Of a stretch of DNA of 9,417 nt, positions 1 through 7,667 are shown in pieces. Within the stretch, counting starts at the first letter, position 1. Every line of letters starts with the position of its first letter. Below the pieces are notes generated by a model. The model was not told the DNA's origin. It was given only the letters and a program-made list of their open reading frames with translations, and did no database searches. Position numbers and translations under genes: made by a program. Origin of the DNA: Xanthobacteraceae bacterium (GTDB lineage: Bacteria; Pseudomonadota; Alphaproteobacteria; Rhizobiales; Xanthobacteraceae). The stretch covers positions 1 to 9,417 of the forward strand of contig JASHWN010000195.1 in NCBI GenBank assembly GCA_030044035.1, read 5' to 3'.

Positions 1-539
1 GGGCTATCCTCGGCGCGTCCGGCAAGCCGCTTGAGCGCCGCATAGGCCGTCAGCCCCGAGCACATCAGCGGCCCGGCAAAATTCGGCGACAACGGCGCAT
101 AGTCGAGCAGATAACGCGGATGCGGGATCAACACATGGGTGGCAAAGCCGCCGTCGGCGCTGATCCCGAGATGATGATGGGCGGAGCACAAATTCTCCTC
201 GCCGCGCTGGCACGGCGCACACTCACCGCAGCCGATCCAGGGATAGACGGCGACGCGCCGGCCGATGTCCGCATCCGCGGCCGCTTCGCCTGCGGCCTCG
301 ATCACGCCGGCGATCTCGTGGCCCAGGGTGAACGGCAGCGGCCGGTCTTTGGTGATGTCGAGGCGTTTGTCGCCGCCGAGCGCAAAATAGCCGTCCTGCA
401 GATGCAGGTCCGAGTGGCAGACGCCGCAACGTTCGATCCGCACCAAAACCTCGTTGCCGCGCGGTTTTGGGCAATCGATCACGGTCTCGCAAAGCGGTTG
501 GCCGTAGGCGACGAGCGATTGGCGGTGCATTGCGGTCAT
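1..539 (-). CDS. Zinc-dependent alcohol dehydrogenase, N-terminal part (cut by window edge)
   Basis: Medium-chain, zinc-dependent alcohol dehydrogenase, which would oxidise an alcohol (or reduce an aldehyde) with NAD(P) in the cytoplasm. The first 179 residues are visible and hold the GroES-like catalytic domain. Catalytic-zinc ligands are C41 in GVCHSD, H74-E75 in GHE, and C160 in PLMCSGLTAY. Structural-zinc cysteines C104, C107, C110 and C118 have the classic C-x2-C-x2-C-x7-C spacing. The glycine-rich cofactor-binding half lies beyond base 1, so coenzyme preference cannot be judged. The start is ATG at 539-537; a second in-frame ATG three codons on (530-528) is also possible, and neither has a strong ribosome binding site. 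It lies 47 bp downstream of rsmA on the same strand and may be co-transcribed. Family is confident; the substrate is unknown. Confidence 0.9.
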   Translation of the reverse strand, partial: MTAMHRQSLVAYGQPLCETVIDCPKPRGNEVLVRIERCGVCHSDLHLQDGYFALGGDKRLDITKDRPLPFTLGHEIAGVIEAAGEAAADADIGRRVAVYPWIGCGECAPCQRGEENLCSAHHHLGISADGGFATHVLIPHPRYLLDYAPLSPNFAGPLMCSGLTAYAALKRLAGRAEDS

Positions 540-586
540 TGCGGCGGTGACCTGACGGGGTTGGCTCGTGCGGCATCTTGCCCTAG

Positions 587-1450
587 TCACCGGCACTCGG
601 CCAGCGCGCGGGCCAACGCCACAAAATCACTGACTGAGAGATCCTCGGCGCGCGACGTCGGGTTCAGTCCAGCCGCTGCCAGCAGAGCCGAAACATCGGT
701 GCCCAGCGAACGCAAACTCTGGCGGAGCATCTTGCGGCGCTGGCCGAAGGCCGCCTGGGTGACACGCTCGAGTAACGCGCGGTCGCACGGCAGCGGTTGG
801 CGGCGCGGCACGAGGTGAACGACCGAGGATTTGACATTGGGCGGCGGTACGAAAGCCGAGGCGTTGACGTCGAACAACATTCGCGCCTCGCAGCGCCATT
901 GCGCCAGCACCGACAAGCGGCCGTAGCTCTTCGAATGCGGCTGCGCCACGATGCGCTCGGCGACTTCGCGCTGAAACATCAAAACCGCGACATCGTACCA
1001 GGGCGGCCAGGGCTCGATGCTGAGCCAGCGGACGAGCAGGGCCGTGGCGATGTTGTAGGGCAGGTTGGCGACGATGCGGGTGGGCCCGGCAAGCAGGGGG
1101 CGCGGATCGTAGTCGAGGGCGTCTGCCGCCACGACTTCGAGACGTCCGGGATAATGCGCGGCGATCTCGCGCAAAGCCGCGATGGCGCGCTCGTCGCGCT
1201 CGACCGCGACGACGCGCGCGGCGCCGAGCGCGAGCAGCGCGCGGGTCAGTCCGCCCGGCCCCGGGCCGACTTCAAATACCGTGACGCCGCCGAGCGGACC
1301 GGCCGCGCGCGCGATGCGCGAAGCGAGATTGAGATCGAACAAAAAATTCTGGCCGAGCGATTTTTTCGGCGCGATGCCATGACGCTGCACGACCTCGCGC
1401 AGCGGCGGCAGGCCGTCCGGCGCTGGGGGCGCGGCGGCCGCGTCGATCAC
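587..1450 (-). CDS. rsmA: 16S rRNA (adenine1518-N6/adenine1519-N6)-dimethyltransferase RsmA (KsgA)
   Basis: Transfers four methyl groups from S-adenosylmethionine to two adjacent adenines near the 3' end of 16S rRNA during late 30S assembly. The 287-residue product is of normal family length. Visible motifs in order: SLGQNF at 31-36, SAM-binding motif [12 protein letters not shown] at 59-69, acidic E84 after the next strand, AADAL at 108-112, catalytic NLPYN at 129-133, MFQREVA at 158-164, and [12 protein letters not shown] at 200-211. The small helical C-terminal domain follows. The chosen start is GTG at 1450-1448, whose last bases form the TGA of pdxA (GTGA overlap), implying translational coupling. 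The frame stays open for 74 further codons upstream, but that stretch is pdxA read in another frame and has no RsmA character. Confidence 0.96.
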   Translation of the reverse strand: MIDAAAAPPAPDGLPPLREVVQRHGIAPKKSLGQNFLFDLNLASRIARAAGPLGGVTVFEVGPGPGGLTRALLALGAARVVAVERDERAIAALREIAAHYPGRLEVVAADALDYDPRPLLAGPTRIVANLPYNIATALLVRWLSIEPWPPWYDVAVLMFQREVAERIVAQPHSKSYGRLSVLAQWRCEARMLFDVNASAFVPPPNVKSSVVHLVPRRQPLPCDRALLERVTQAAFGQRRKMLRQSLRSLGTDVSALLAAAGLNPTSRAEDLSVSDFVALARALAECR

Positions 1451-2469
1451 GACGCCGTTTGCAGCGCCGCATTGTCGGCGGCTGCCAGTCGCGCAGCGAG
1501 CCGCAGCGCGGCAATGAGGCTCTTGGGATCGGCTTTGCCGGTGCCGGCGATGTCGAACGCGGTGCCGTGGTCGGGCGAGGTGCGCACGAACGGCAAGCCG
1601 AGCGTGACGTTGACGGCGTGGTCGAAGGCCAGCGTCTTGATCGGGATCAGCGCCTGATCGTGATACATGCACAGTGCCGCGTCGTAGCCGGCGCGGGCTG
1701 CTTCATGGAACAGCGAGTCGGCGGGCAACGGGCCGCGCGCGTCGATGCCCTCGGCGGCGAGTTGCGCGACCGCCGGCGCCACGATGGCGCGGTCCTCTTC
1801 GCCCAAGGTGCCTTGCTCACCGGCATGCGGGTTCAATCCTGCGATCGCAAGGCGAGGCCGCGGGATGCGAAATCGCGTGCGCAGATCGCGCGCCACGATG
1901 CGGCCGGTGTCGGCGATCAGCTCGGTCGACAGTTGGGCAAAGATCTCGCGCAGCGGCAGATGAATGGTCACCGGCACCACCGCGAGTTCCGGCGCCCACA
2001 GCAGCATGACCGGCCGGAGCGTTTTGCCGGTCGTCTCCTGCACGAGCTTGGCCAGAAACTCGGTGTGACCCGGCTCGGCAAAGCCCGATTTGTAGAGCAC
2101 GTTCTTCGCTATCGGGTTGGTGACGACGGCTGCCGCGTGCCCCGCGAGCACGTCGGCGACGGCACGGCGGATCGAGGCGATGGCCGCCGGCGCGCTCGAT
2201 TGATCCGGCCGGCCCGGCGCGGCAGTCGCTTTGGCTTCAATGCCGACCACCGGCAGCGCGGCCGCAAAGGCTTTCGCGGCGCCTCCCGGCGCCACCTCCG
2301 CGATCGGCACGTCGAGGCCCAACACACCGGCGCGACGGCGCAGCCATCCGCCGTCGCCGACGATATAGAAGGCGGGAATGTCGAGTTCGGCGCGTCGCTG
2401 CCAGACGGCGAGCGCAAGGTCGGGCCCGATCCCGGCGGGCTCGCCGAGCGTCAATGCCAGCGGTTGCAC
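1447..2469 (-). CDS. pdxA: 4-hydroxythreonine-4-phosphate dehydrogenase PdxA
   Basis: Oxidises 4-phosphohydroxy-L-threonine with NAD to the unstable ketone that PdxJ uses in DXP-dependent pyridoxal 5'-phosphate (vitamin B6) synthesis; a cytoplasmic, metal-dependent homodimer. The 340-residue product is full length. The N-terminus has [12 protein letters not shown] (6-17). The substrate region [14 protein letters not shown]...PGHTEFL spans 117-138 with H135-T136. Probable divalent-metal histidines are H170, H215 (LNPHAGE) and H270 (MYHDQ), matching the three family ligands. [16 protein letters not shown] (296-311) is the conserved C-terminal signature. The start is GTG at 2469-2467; it is the only start that keeps the first strand intact, and its ribosome binding site is weak. 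It lies 28 bp after the surA-like gene and overlaps rsmA by 4 bp, the usual alphaproteobacterial order. Confidence 0.96.
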   Translation of the reverse strand: MQPLALTLGEPAGIGPDLALAVWQRRAELDIPAFYIVGDGGWLRRRAGVLGLDVPIAEVAPGGAAKAFAAALPVVGIEAKATAAPGRPDQSSAPAAIASIRRAVADVLAGHAAAVVTNPIAKNVLYKSGFAEPGHTEFLAKLVQETTGKTLRPVMLLWAPELAVVPVTIHLPLREIFAQLSTELIADTGRIVARDLRTRFRIPRPRLAIAGLNPHAGEQGTLGEEDRAIVAPAVAQLAAEGIDARGPLPADSLFHEAARAGYDAALCMYHDQALIPIKTLAFDHAVNVTLGLPFVRTSPDHGTAFDIAGTGKADPKSLIAALRLAARLAAADNAALQTAS

Positions 2470-2497
2470 GATTCTGCTTCGATCCGCTCGTTGCGGC

Positions 2498-3442
2498 TTA
2501 TTTGTATTCGATCATCGCCTCGCGCCGCAACTGCTGCAAATAACGCTTGGCCTGGGCGCTGAATTTCTTCTCGAAAATCTCGTCGCGAATCTGTTTCTTG
2601 CCGGGCGTGTCGTTCTTGGTCTGGCGCTTGCCGCAGACCGCGAACATCTGCACGCCCTCGGCGGTCGTTTCCGGCGGCGTCAGGTGGCCGACCTCGGTGC
2701 CATCGAGGATGGCGCGCAACTGGTCCGGCAGGTCGGCGGAAAATTTGAGGACTTGATCGCGCACCGCCACGTCGTTGAGGGCGCGGGCAAACGGAATGCC
2801 ATCGGCGCAGTTCTGGAATCGCGTGCGCAGCGCATCGGCGTCGCGCTTGCGCGCCTCATAGGCGGCCGCCGGCGAGCCGGTCCGCACGATGAGGATGATC
2901 GGCCGCATCGTGTATTCGTAGCCGACGTCTTTCTTTTCGTCACCCTGATTCTGATGCAGCTGCAGCGCGGCTTCGACATCGCTGTCGGGAATTTCCAGGG
3001 TGGCTTTGTAGCGGCCGCGGACCAACGCGTTCCAGGCCAGCTGAGCGCGCAACCGGTTCTTCAGCGCTGTGGCGCTCGATCCTGCGTGGTCCAGAATCTC
3101 CGTCAGCTTCTTGGCGTCGGCACCCATGTGGTCGGCGATGTTGGCATACGCTGATTCCACCTCGGACTCCGGAACGTCGATGCTGTATTGCTTGGCTTCG
3201 CGGACTTCGAGAATTTCGTCGATCAGCATATCGATCACGGCCTGGCGGCTCGGCGGCTTCGGCGCGCCCATTTGCTCGAGCTTGGTGCGTTGGGCGATGT
3301 CGAGCTCGGTGATCGGCGTGCCATCGACGAGCGCGACCACCTGCTGTGACCATGCCATCGAGGCGCCGGCAATGACCGCCGCCGCGGCGATTACCGCCGT
3401 CGCCAGCGGTCGGGCGCGGGCGCCCATGCTGCTCAGCCACAT
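2498..3442 (-). CDS. surA: SurA-type periplasmic chaperone / peptidyl-prolyl isomerase-like protein
   Basis: Exported protein of 314 residues, probably a periplasmic chaperone for outer-membrane proteins. A basic N-terminus is followed by a hydrophobic stretch at about 13-30 and a likely signal-peptidase I site after SMA (28-30). A SurA N-terminal-type helical domain covers about 33-165, starting VVALVDGTPITELDI. A parvulin-like segment spans about 175-275; it is divergent and single, whereas E. coli SurA has two such domains. C211 and C270 flank that segment and could form a disulfide. I chose ATG 3442-3440 because the signal peptide begins there and a purine-rich GAGGGAG lies at 3461-3455, 12 bp upstream. 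The frame is open 60 codons further to 3622, but that extension is arginine-rich and would bury the signal peptide. It sits directly upstream of pdxA, as in relatives. Whether it has isomerase activity is uncertain. Confidence 0.88.
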   Translation of the reverse strand: MWLSSMGARARPLATAVIAAAAVIAGASMAWSQQVVALVDGTPITELDIAQRTKLEQMGAPKPPSRQAVIDMLIDEILEVREAKQYSIDVPESEVESAYANIADHMGADAKKLTEILDHAGSSATALKNRLRAQLAWNALVRGRYKATLEIPDSDVEAALQLHQNQGDEKKDVGYEYTMRPIILIVRTGSPAAAYEARKRDADALRTRFQNCADGIPFARALNDVAVRDQVLKFSADLPDQLRAILDGTEVGHLTPPETTAEGVQMFAVCGKRQTKNDTPGKKQIRDEIFEKKFSAQAKRYLQQLRREAMIEYK

Positions 3443-3631
3443 CGCTCTTTCGTTCTCCCTCGGCGGCCGGGCTTGCTTGGTTGCCCGAATCCGGCGTTTC
3501 CAGACTGGCAGGATCAATGCCCCGTTGTCGCGGCGAAATTTAGGACAAATCGTAAGCGAGCGGTAACGGGCGGGGCGCCGCGGCGTGAGCGTATCGTCGT
3601 TCACACCGCCGCTGCCGAGCACGGGCGTCGG
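3443..3631 (-). other. Short lptG-surA spacer where lptD is normally found
   Basis: This 189-bp spacer occupies the place where alphaproteobacterial relatives usually carry lptD (ostA/imp), a gene of more than 2 kb. I see no LptD signal peptide, LptA-like domain or beta-barrel strands in any frame. The only open frame is a 60-codon, arginine-rich upstream extension of the surA-like gene. On the minus strand, TAAATT (complement of 3537-3542) lies in a locally AT-rich patch and could be a weak -10 box for surA, but its -35 partner is poor. A 10-bp palindrome, CGCCGCGGCG, lies at 3576-3585. No convincing terminator is present. Confidence 0.6.
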
Positions 3632-4723
3632 CTAGCCGTCCTCCTGATAGAGCAGGGCGAGGAAGCCGGTAAGTCCTCCGACCAGGACGGGTATCCAGGC
3701 GGCTGCCACCGGCGGCAGCAGCTCCGACTTGCTCATATCCTCGGTGATTTTCTGCAGGACGAAGATGAGAAATCCGGCGGAAATGCCGCTTAACACCATT
3801 TTCTGCACGCCGCCGAAGCGAAAGAAGCGCAGGCTCACGGCGGCCGCCAGCAGAACCATGGCGCAAAGCAGGAATGGCCGCGCCAACAGCTCGTTGTATT
3901 GCAGCCGGTAACCGGCGGCGGCGAGCCCGGCGCGATCGGCCATTTCGATGTAGTTCGGCAGCTGCCAGAACGGCACGGTTTCCGGCGTCGCGAAGCTTTC
4001 CCGCACCTGTTCAAGGGTCAGATTGGTGCTGAGCCGATAGGCCGGGTCGATCACCGGCGGCTTGCCCGGGGCGTAGATGCGGGCGTCGTCGAGGCGCCAA
4101 TAGCCGTGCTCGAGCTCGGCGTTCCGCGCCTCGATGCGCTCGTTGAAGTAGCCGCCTTCGTCGAAGGTGTAGACCGTTACATTGCCGAGATTGGAGCCTT
4201 GTTCGCGGCTCGATTTGGCATTGATGATGGCCGCGCCGTCGGCGCTCTTTTGCCGCACCCAGAAGCCGCTCGTGCTCTCCTGCAGGGCGGACAAGGTTTC
4301 GCCGAGCATGCTCGCCTCGAGCCGCTTGGAACGCTCATGCAGCGACGCGGCGATCGGGTTGTAGGCCATCGTGGCGGCAGTGCCGATCAGGAACGCCACG
4401 AGCAGCGCCGGCGCGACGAACTGCCAGGCGGAAATGCCGGCGGCCCGCGCCACGACGAGTTCGAGGCGCCGCGACAGCGTCAGGTAGCACGACATCGCGC
4501 CGACCAGCACCGCGAACGGCATGATCTGTTCGGTGAGCTGCGGGATGCGGAAGATGGAGATTTGCGCCAGGATCCAGGCAGTGGCGTTGGGCCAATCGGC
4601 GCCGCGTCGCATCAATTCGAAAAAGTCGACGATGCCGGCGAGCACAACCACGCCCGCAAAGGTGCTGATCACCGAGCCGAAGAACCGCAGGCCGAAATAG
4701 CGCGAGAGGGTGCCGATCAGCAT
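3632..4723 (-). CDS. lptG: LPS export ABC transporter permease LptG
   Basis: Inner-membrane permease that pairs with LptF and the ATPase LptB to extract lipopolysaccharide and feed it to the LptC/LptA bridge. The 363-residue product fits the YjgP/YjgQ family. Predicted helices lie near 11-33, 62-84 and 102-122. A periplasmic beta-jellyroll-type region spans about 125-275, followed by helices near 280-299, 308-327 and 337-358. LVVARAAGISAWQ (89-101) matches the cytoplasmic coupling-helix region of the family. I chose ATG 4723-4721 because GAGG sits 9 bp upstream and overlaps the lptF stop codon. An in-frame TTG at 4738-4736 would add five residues and overlap lptF, but it lacks that spacing. 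The assignment as LptG rather than LptF follows from second position and sequence style. The usual next gene, lptD, is missing here. Confidence 0.93.
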   Translation of the reverse strand: MLIGTLSRYFGLRFFGSVISTFAGVVVLAGIVDFFELMRRGADWPNATAWILAQISIFRIPQLTEQIMPFAVLVGAMSCYLTLSRRLELVVARAAGISAWQFVAPALLVAFLIGTAATMAYNPIAASLHERSKRLEASMLGETLSALQESTSGFWVRQKSADGAAIINAKSSREQGSNLGNVTVYTFDEGGYFNERIEARNAELEHGYWRLDDARIYAPGKPPVIDPAYRLSTNLTLEQVRESFATPETVPFWQLPNYIEMADRAGLAAAGYRLQYNELLARPFLLCAMVLLAAAVSLRFFRFGGVQKMVLSGISAGFLIFVLQKITEDMSKSELLPPVAAAWIPVLVGGLTGFLALLYQEDG

Positions 4724-4734
4724 GACGGCGATCC

Positions 4735-5895
4735 TCAACTGACGCCGGCGCGCGCCAGGCGCTCACTGATTGCGTTGGCGATCCGGTTGACGAACAACGC
4801 ATGCTCCACCGCTTTGCCGCGCGAAATCTGCCACAGTCCGACGGCGATTGCCGCGGCAAGCGCCACGAATTGCAGGCCGAGCATGGCGGGCGCCTTCACG
4901 CCGGCCACCACGCTGAGAAAGCCGGCGAGCCGCAGCACGGTCGCCGCGCCGATCAGCCCGATCATGCCCAAAGTGCGATTCTGCCGCGTGGTCTGCGGCG
5001 GGCCGAGAAACATGTAGGTCAGGATGGCGAAGGCCAGCGGATAGAACGGCGTCGCCAAACGATCGTACATCTCGGAGCGGTATTGATCGGACTGCGTGGC
5101 GTAGAGCTGATCGCCCGGCTGCGGCCAGATCAGCTCCCAGATGTATTTTTCGCGCACCGTATAGGTTGAGTTCTGCGGCCCGCCGCCGATGAATTTCGAC
5201 AGGTCGAACGCGTAGCGGTCGAATGTCACGATGCGCGGATCGGTTTGTCCGTTTTCGAGCCGCTGGATGCTGCCGTTTTCGAGCACGAGGTACGAGCCGT
5301 TATCCTTCTTCACGATCTGGCCCTCCTCGGCCAGATAGGTCGCGTGCTCGTCGGGATTGCTGCGATCGTCGACGAAAATGCCGACCAGAAGTCCATTCGG
5401 TCGCCGGTCGGCGATGTGGAAGGTGAGATTGCCGCTGACGCTGGTGAAGCGTCCGGGCTGCACGATGTTGGTGAGAATGTCGGCGCGCACCTGCGTCGAC
5501 CAGTCCCGCAACTCGCGCAGGGCGCGCGGCGACACGTAGGCGGCTATGACCGAGCACAACAGCGACACCAGTACGGCGGCTGCCAAAAACGGCGCCAGCA
5601 ACCGCCACGGCGACAACCCCGCCGCATTCATGACGATCACTTCGGAATCCTGACCGAGCCGGGCCAATACATGCGCCGAGGCCAGCATCAGGGCGATCGG
5701 CGCAATGATCATGACCAGAAGCGGCACGATCATCCCGGTAATGCCGATGAAGACGAACAGCGTCTGCCGCTCGCTGGTGATCAGGTCGAAATCGCGCATC
5801 GCCTGGGTGAACCAGATCACGACCGTCAGGCTGACGAGCGTAATCAGGAACGCCATGATGGTGATGCGAAAGATGTAACGGCCGATCGACCTCAC
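4735..5895 (-). CDS. lptF: LPS export ABC transporter permease LptF
   Basis: Partner permease of LptG in the LptB2FG lipopolysaccharide extractor of the inner membrane. The 386-residue product begins MRSIGRYIFR and has predicted helices near 10-32, 48-73 and 98-121. A periplasmic beta-rich domain spans about 125-280 (GRFTSVSGNLTFHIAD, then YLAEEGQIVKKDNGSYLVL nearby), followed by helices near 282-298, 308-332 and 337-357. EVIVMNAAGLSPWRLL (85-100) is the family coupling-helix signature. The start is GTG at 5895-5893, supported by a good Shine-Dalgarno AAAGGA (minus strand, 5908-5903) 7 bp upstream. It is the first gene of the leftward unit, divergent from pepA across 263 bp; lptF is also divergent from pepA in E. 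coli. Confidence 0.94.
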   Translation of the reverse strand: MRSIGRYIFRITIMAFLITLVSLTVVIWFTQAMRDFDLITSERQTLFVFIGITGMIVPLLVMIIAPIALMLASAHVLARLGQDSEVIVMNAAGLSPWRLLAPFLAAAVLVSLLCSVIAAYVSPRALRELRDWSTQVRADILTNIVQPGRFTSVSGNLTFHIADRRPNGLLVGIFVDDRSNPDEHATYLAEEGQIVKKDNGSYLVLENGSIQRLENGQTDPRIVTFDRYAFDLSKFIGGGPQNSTYTVREKYIWELIWPQPGDQLYATQSDQYRSEMYDRLATPFYPLAFAILTYMFLGPPQTTRQNRTLGMIGLIGAATVLRLAGFLSVVAGVKAPAMLGLQFVALAAAIAVGLWQISRGKAVEHALFVNRIANAISERLARAGVS

Positions 5896-6040
5896 CAGCC
5901 CGTCCTTTCCGGCAATCCGCGGTCGCGGCGGCCTCAGCCGCCTGTGGCGCAGCTCGGCCCGCCCGACTGCAGCGACGCCGATGGGCTCATGCTTTCACAA
6001 AATGGCCTCGCCAAGGCAATCCCTCCGCCACAATCATCCA

Positions 6041-6052
6041 CGCCGTACGGCG
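6041..6052. repeat. 12-bp perfect palindrome CGCCGTACGGCG
   Basis: Perfect self-complementary 12-mer between lptF and pepA. It could be a dimeric regulator site. However, GC-rich palindromes of this size arise readily by chance in such DNA, so function is unproven. Confidence 0.35.
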
Positions 6053-6084
6053 CTGAGCGGTGCGAAGTCACGCCGGAACCCGCT

Positions 6085-6113
6085 TTGCAGGACGCCATCG
6101 TTCGGTTCATATG
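6085..6113 (+). promoter_or_regulatory. Candidate pepA-holC promoter
   Basis: TTGCAG at 6085-6090 and CATATG at 6108-6113 are 17 bp apart and facing pepA, a plausible but imperfect sigma-70-type pair. Transcription would start near 6120, giving a leader of about 39 nt. The inverted repeat at 6090-6119 overlaps both boxes, which would suit an operator. This is inference from motif match only. Confidence 0.35.
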
Positions 6114-6119
6114 GCGTCC
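6090..6119. repeat. Inverted repeat 9-12-9 in front of pepA (possible operator)
   Basis: GGACGCCAT at 6090-6098 is the exact reverse complement of ATGGCGTCC at 6111-6119, with 12 bp between them. Pairing does not extend beyond nine bases either way. The arms cover the candidate pepA -10 box and the bases just after it. Centre-to-centre spacing is 21 bp, two helical turns, which fits a dimeric DNA-binding protein better than an RNA terminator. No T-run follows. Confidence 0.45.
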
Positions 6120-6158
6120 GGCGGGCCGCGCCGAGCGGCAGGACAAAAGGACCCAAAA

Positions 6159-7652
6159 ATGCCCGACGCGCTCAAGCTCGGCTTCGTGCCCTTTACGCGG
6201 TTGCGCGGGGTTCTTGTTGCGTTCTGTGCCGAGAACTTGAAATTCGGTCCGGCGACCAAGGCCGCACTTTCGGCAGCTGAGGCTCAACTGCGCCGCGCCG
6301 CCGCGGCCGACCGCTTCACCGGCAAGAATGGCTCGGTCCTCGATATCGTCGCGCCATCCGGATTAGACGCCCCGCGCCTGATCGTGATTGGCACCGGCAA
6401 GGAACGCGAGCTCAAGCAGCGCGACGTGGTCAAGCTCGGCGGCATCGCCATGGGTCGGCTGCCGTCGCGGGCGGCAGAAGCCACAATCCTCGCCGAATTC
6501 GGCGCAGGCGCGCTCAAGCCTGATCAAGTCGCCGACCTGGCGCTCGGCGTTCGGCTGAGCGCCTATTCGTTCGACCGCTATAAGACCAAGCGCAAAGAGG
6601 GCGAGGAGCGCCCCGAAAAAGTCGAGGTGCACGTGGCCTGCGCCAATCCTGCGGCGGCCGGCAAGGCCTGGGCGGGCGTCAACGCCGTCGCCGAAGGCGT
6701 CGTGCTCGCCCGCGACCTGATCAATGAGCCGGCGAACGTACTCTATCCGGGCGAATTCGCCCGCCGCGCTTCGGCGCTGTCGCAGCTTGGGGTTTCCGTC
6801 GAAGTGCTCGACGTGCCGGCGATGAAGAAGCTCGGCATGGGCGCGCTGCTCGGCGTCGGCCAGGGCTCGGCGCATGACTCGCGGCTCGTCATCATGCGCT
6901 GGAACGGCGGTAAGCGCGGCGCCGATCCGCTCGCCTTCATCGGCAAGGGCGTCTGCTTCGATACCGGCGGCATCTCGATCAAGCCGGCGGCGAACATGGA
7001 GGACATGAAAGGCGATATGGCCGGAGCGGCGTGCGTGGTCGGCCTGATGCACGCGCTCGCCGCCCGCAAGGCCAAGGTCAACGCAGTCGGGGCCATCGGG
7101 CTCGTGGAAAACATGCCCGACGGCAAAGCGTATCGGCCTGGCGATATTCTCAAGACCATGTCGGGACAGACGATCGAGATCATCAACACCGATGCGGAAG
7201 GCCGGCTCGTGCTCGCCGACGTGCTGCATTACGTCAAGCAACGCTTCAAGCCGAAATTCATGATCAATCTGGCGACGCTCACGGGCGCCATCATTGTCGC
7301 GCTCGGGCAGGAATATGCCGGGCTGTTTGCCAACGACGACAAGCTCGTGGAGCGGCTGAGTAAGGCCGGCGAGGAAACCGGCGAGCGGGTCTGGCGCATG
7401 CCGCTCGGTTCCGAATACGACAAGATGATCGACTCGAAATTCGCCGACATGAAAAATACCGGCGGCCGCTGGGCCGGTTCGATCACGGCGGCGCAATTGC
7501 TGCAGCGCTTTGTGGGCAAGACGCCATGGGCGCACCTCGATATCGCCGGCACGGCGCTCGGCTCGCCACAGACCGATATTAACAAGAGCTGGAGTTCCGG
7601 CTGGGGAGTGCGGCTGCTCGATCGTCTGGTCGCGGATCATTACGAGCGCTAG
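6159..7652 (+). CDS. pepA: Leucyl aminopeptidase PepA (peptidase family M17)
   Basis: Cytoplasmic hexameric two-metal aminopeptidase that removes N-terminal residues, preferably leucine, in peptide turnover. In E. coli PepA also binds DNA in Xer recombination and carAB regulation. The 497-residue product is full length: an N-terminal domain to about 160, then the catalytic domain. Expected metal and catalytic residues are present: K263 and D268 in [11 protein letters not shown]275, D286 in MKGDMAGA, and D345, E347 and R349 in the signature NTDAEGRL (343-350). The start at ATG 6159 is supported by AAAAGGA at 6145-6151, 7 bp upstream. The frame is open upstream to 6060, but those 33 codons lie across the inverted repeat and lack family character. 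It is followed 15 bp later by holC. DNA binding here is not shown by the sequence. Confidence 0.97.
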   Translation: MPDALKLGFVPFTRLRGVLVAFCAENLKFGPATKAALSAAEAQLRRAAAADRFTGKNGSVLDIVAPSGLDAPRLIVIGTGKERELKQRDVVKLGGIAMGRLPSRAAEATILAEFGAGALKPDQVADLALGVRLSAYSFDRYKTKRKEGEERPEKVEVHVACANPAAAGKAWAGVNAVAEGVVLARDLINEPANVLYPGEFARRASALSQLGVSVEVLDVPAMKKLGMGALLGVGQGSAHDSRLVIMRWNGGKRGADPLAFIGKGVCFDTGGISIKPAANMEDMKGDMAGAACVVGLMHALAARKAKVNAVGAIGLVENMPDGKAYRPGDILKTMSGQTIEIINTDAEGRLVLADVLHYVKQRFKPKFMINLATLTGAIIVALGQEYAGLFANDDKLVERLSKAGEETGERVWRMPLGSEYDKMIDSKFADMKNTGGRWAGSITAAQLLQRFVGKTPWAHLDIAGTALGSPQTDINKSWSSGWGVRLLDRLVADHYER

Positions 7653-7667
7653 CGCGGCGACGCTGCG

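Larger units (their letters stand above)
5896..6158. promoter_or_regulatory. Divergent lptF / pepA control region
   Basis: Intergenic region of 263 bp that must hold the promoters for the leftward lptF unit and the rightward pepA-holC unit. Direct observations are a 12-bp palindrome at 6041-6052, a 9-bp inverted repeat at 6090-6098 and 6111-6119, and Shine-Dalgarno sequences for lptF (5908-5903) and pepA (6145-6151). No strong consensus promoter faces lptF. Open frames crossing the region lack any recognisable protein character. Confidence 0.7.

Noticed and set aside
223..576. 117-codon minus-strand frame overlapping the alcohol dehydrogenase
   Set aside because: It lies in a different frame from the zinc-binding motifs and is arginine-rich low complexity. 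The frame starting at 539 carries all catalytic and structural zinc ligands.
1459..2562. 367-codon open frame on the plus strand opposite pdxA
   Set aside because: Antisense shadow of pdxA, with arginine- and glycine-rich composition and no recognisable motif.
3899..5017. 372-codon open frame on the plus strand opposite lptG and lptF
   Set aside because: Runs across two well-supported membrane protein genes and is very rich in R, H and E, typical of the complement of hydrophobic coding sequence.
6060..6158. Upstream GTG start extending pepA by 33 codons
   Set aside because: The extension crosses the inverted repeat and candidate promoter, while ATG 6159 has a well-placed AAAAGGA and begins where the family's first strand begins.
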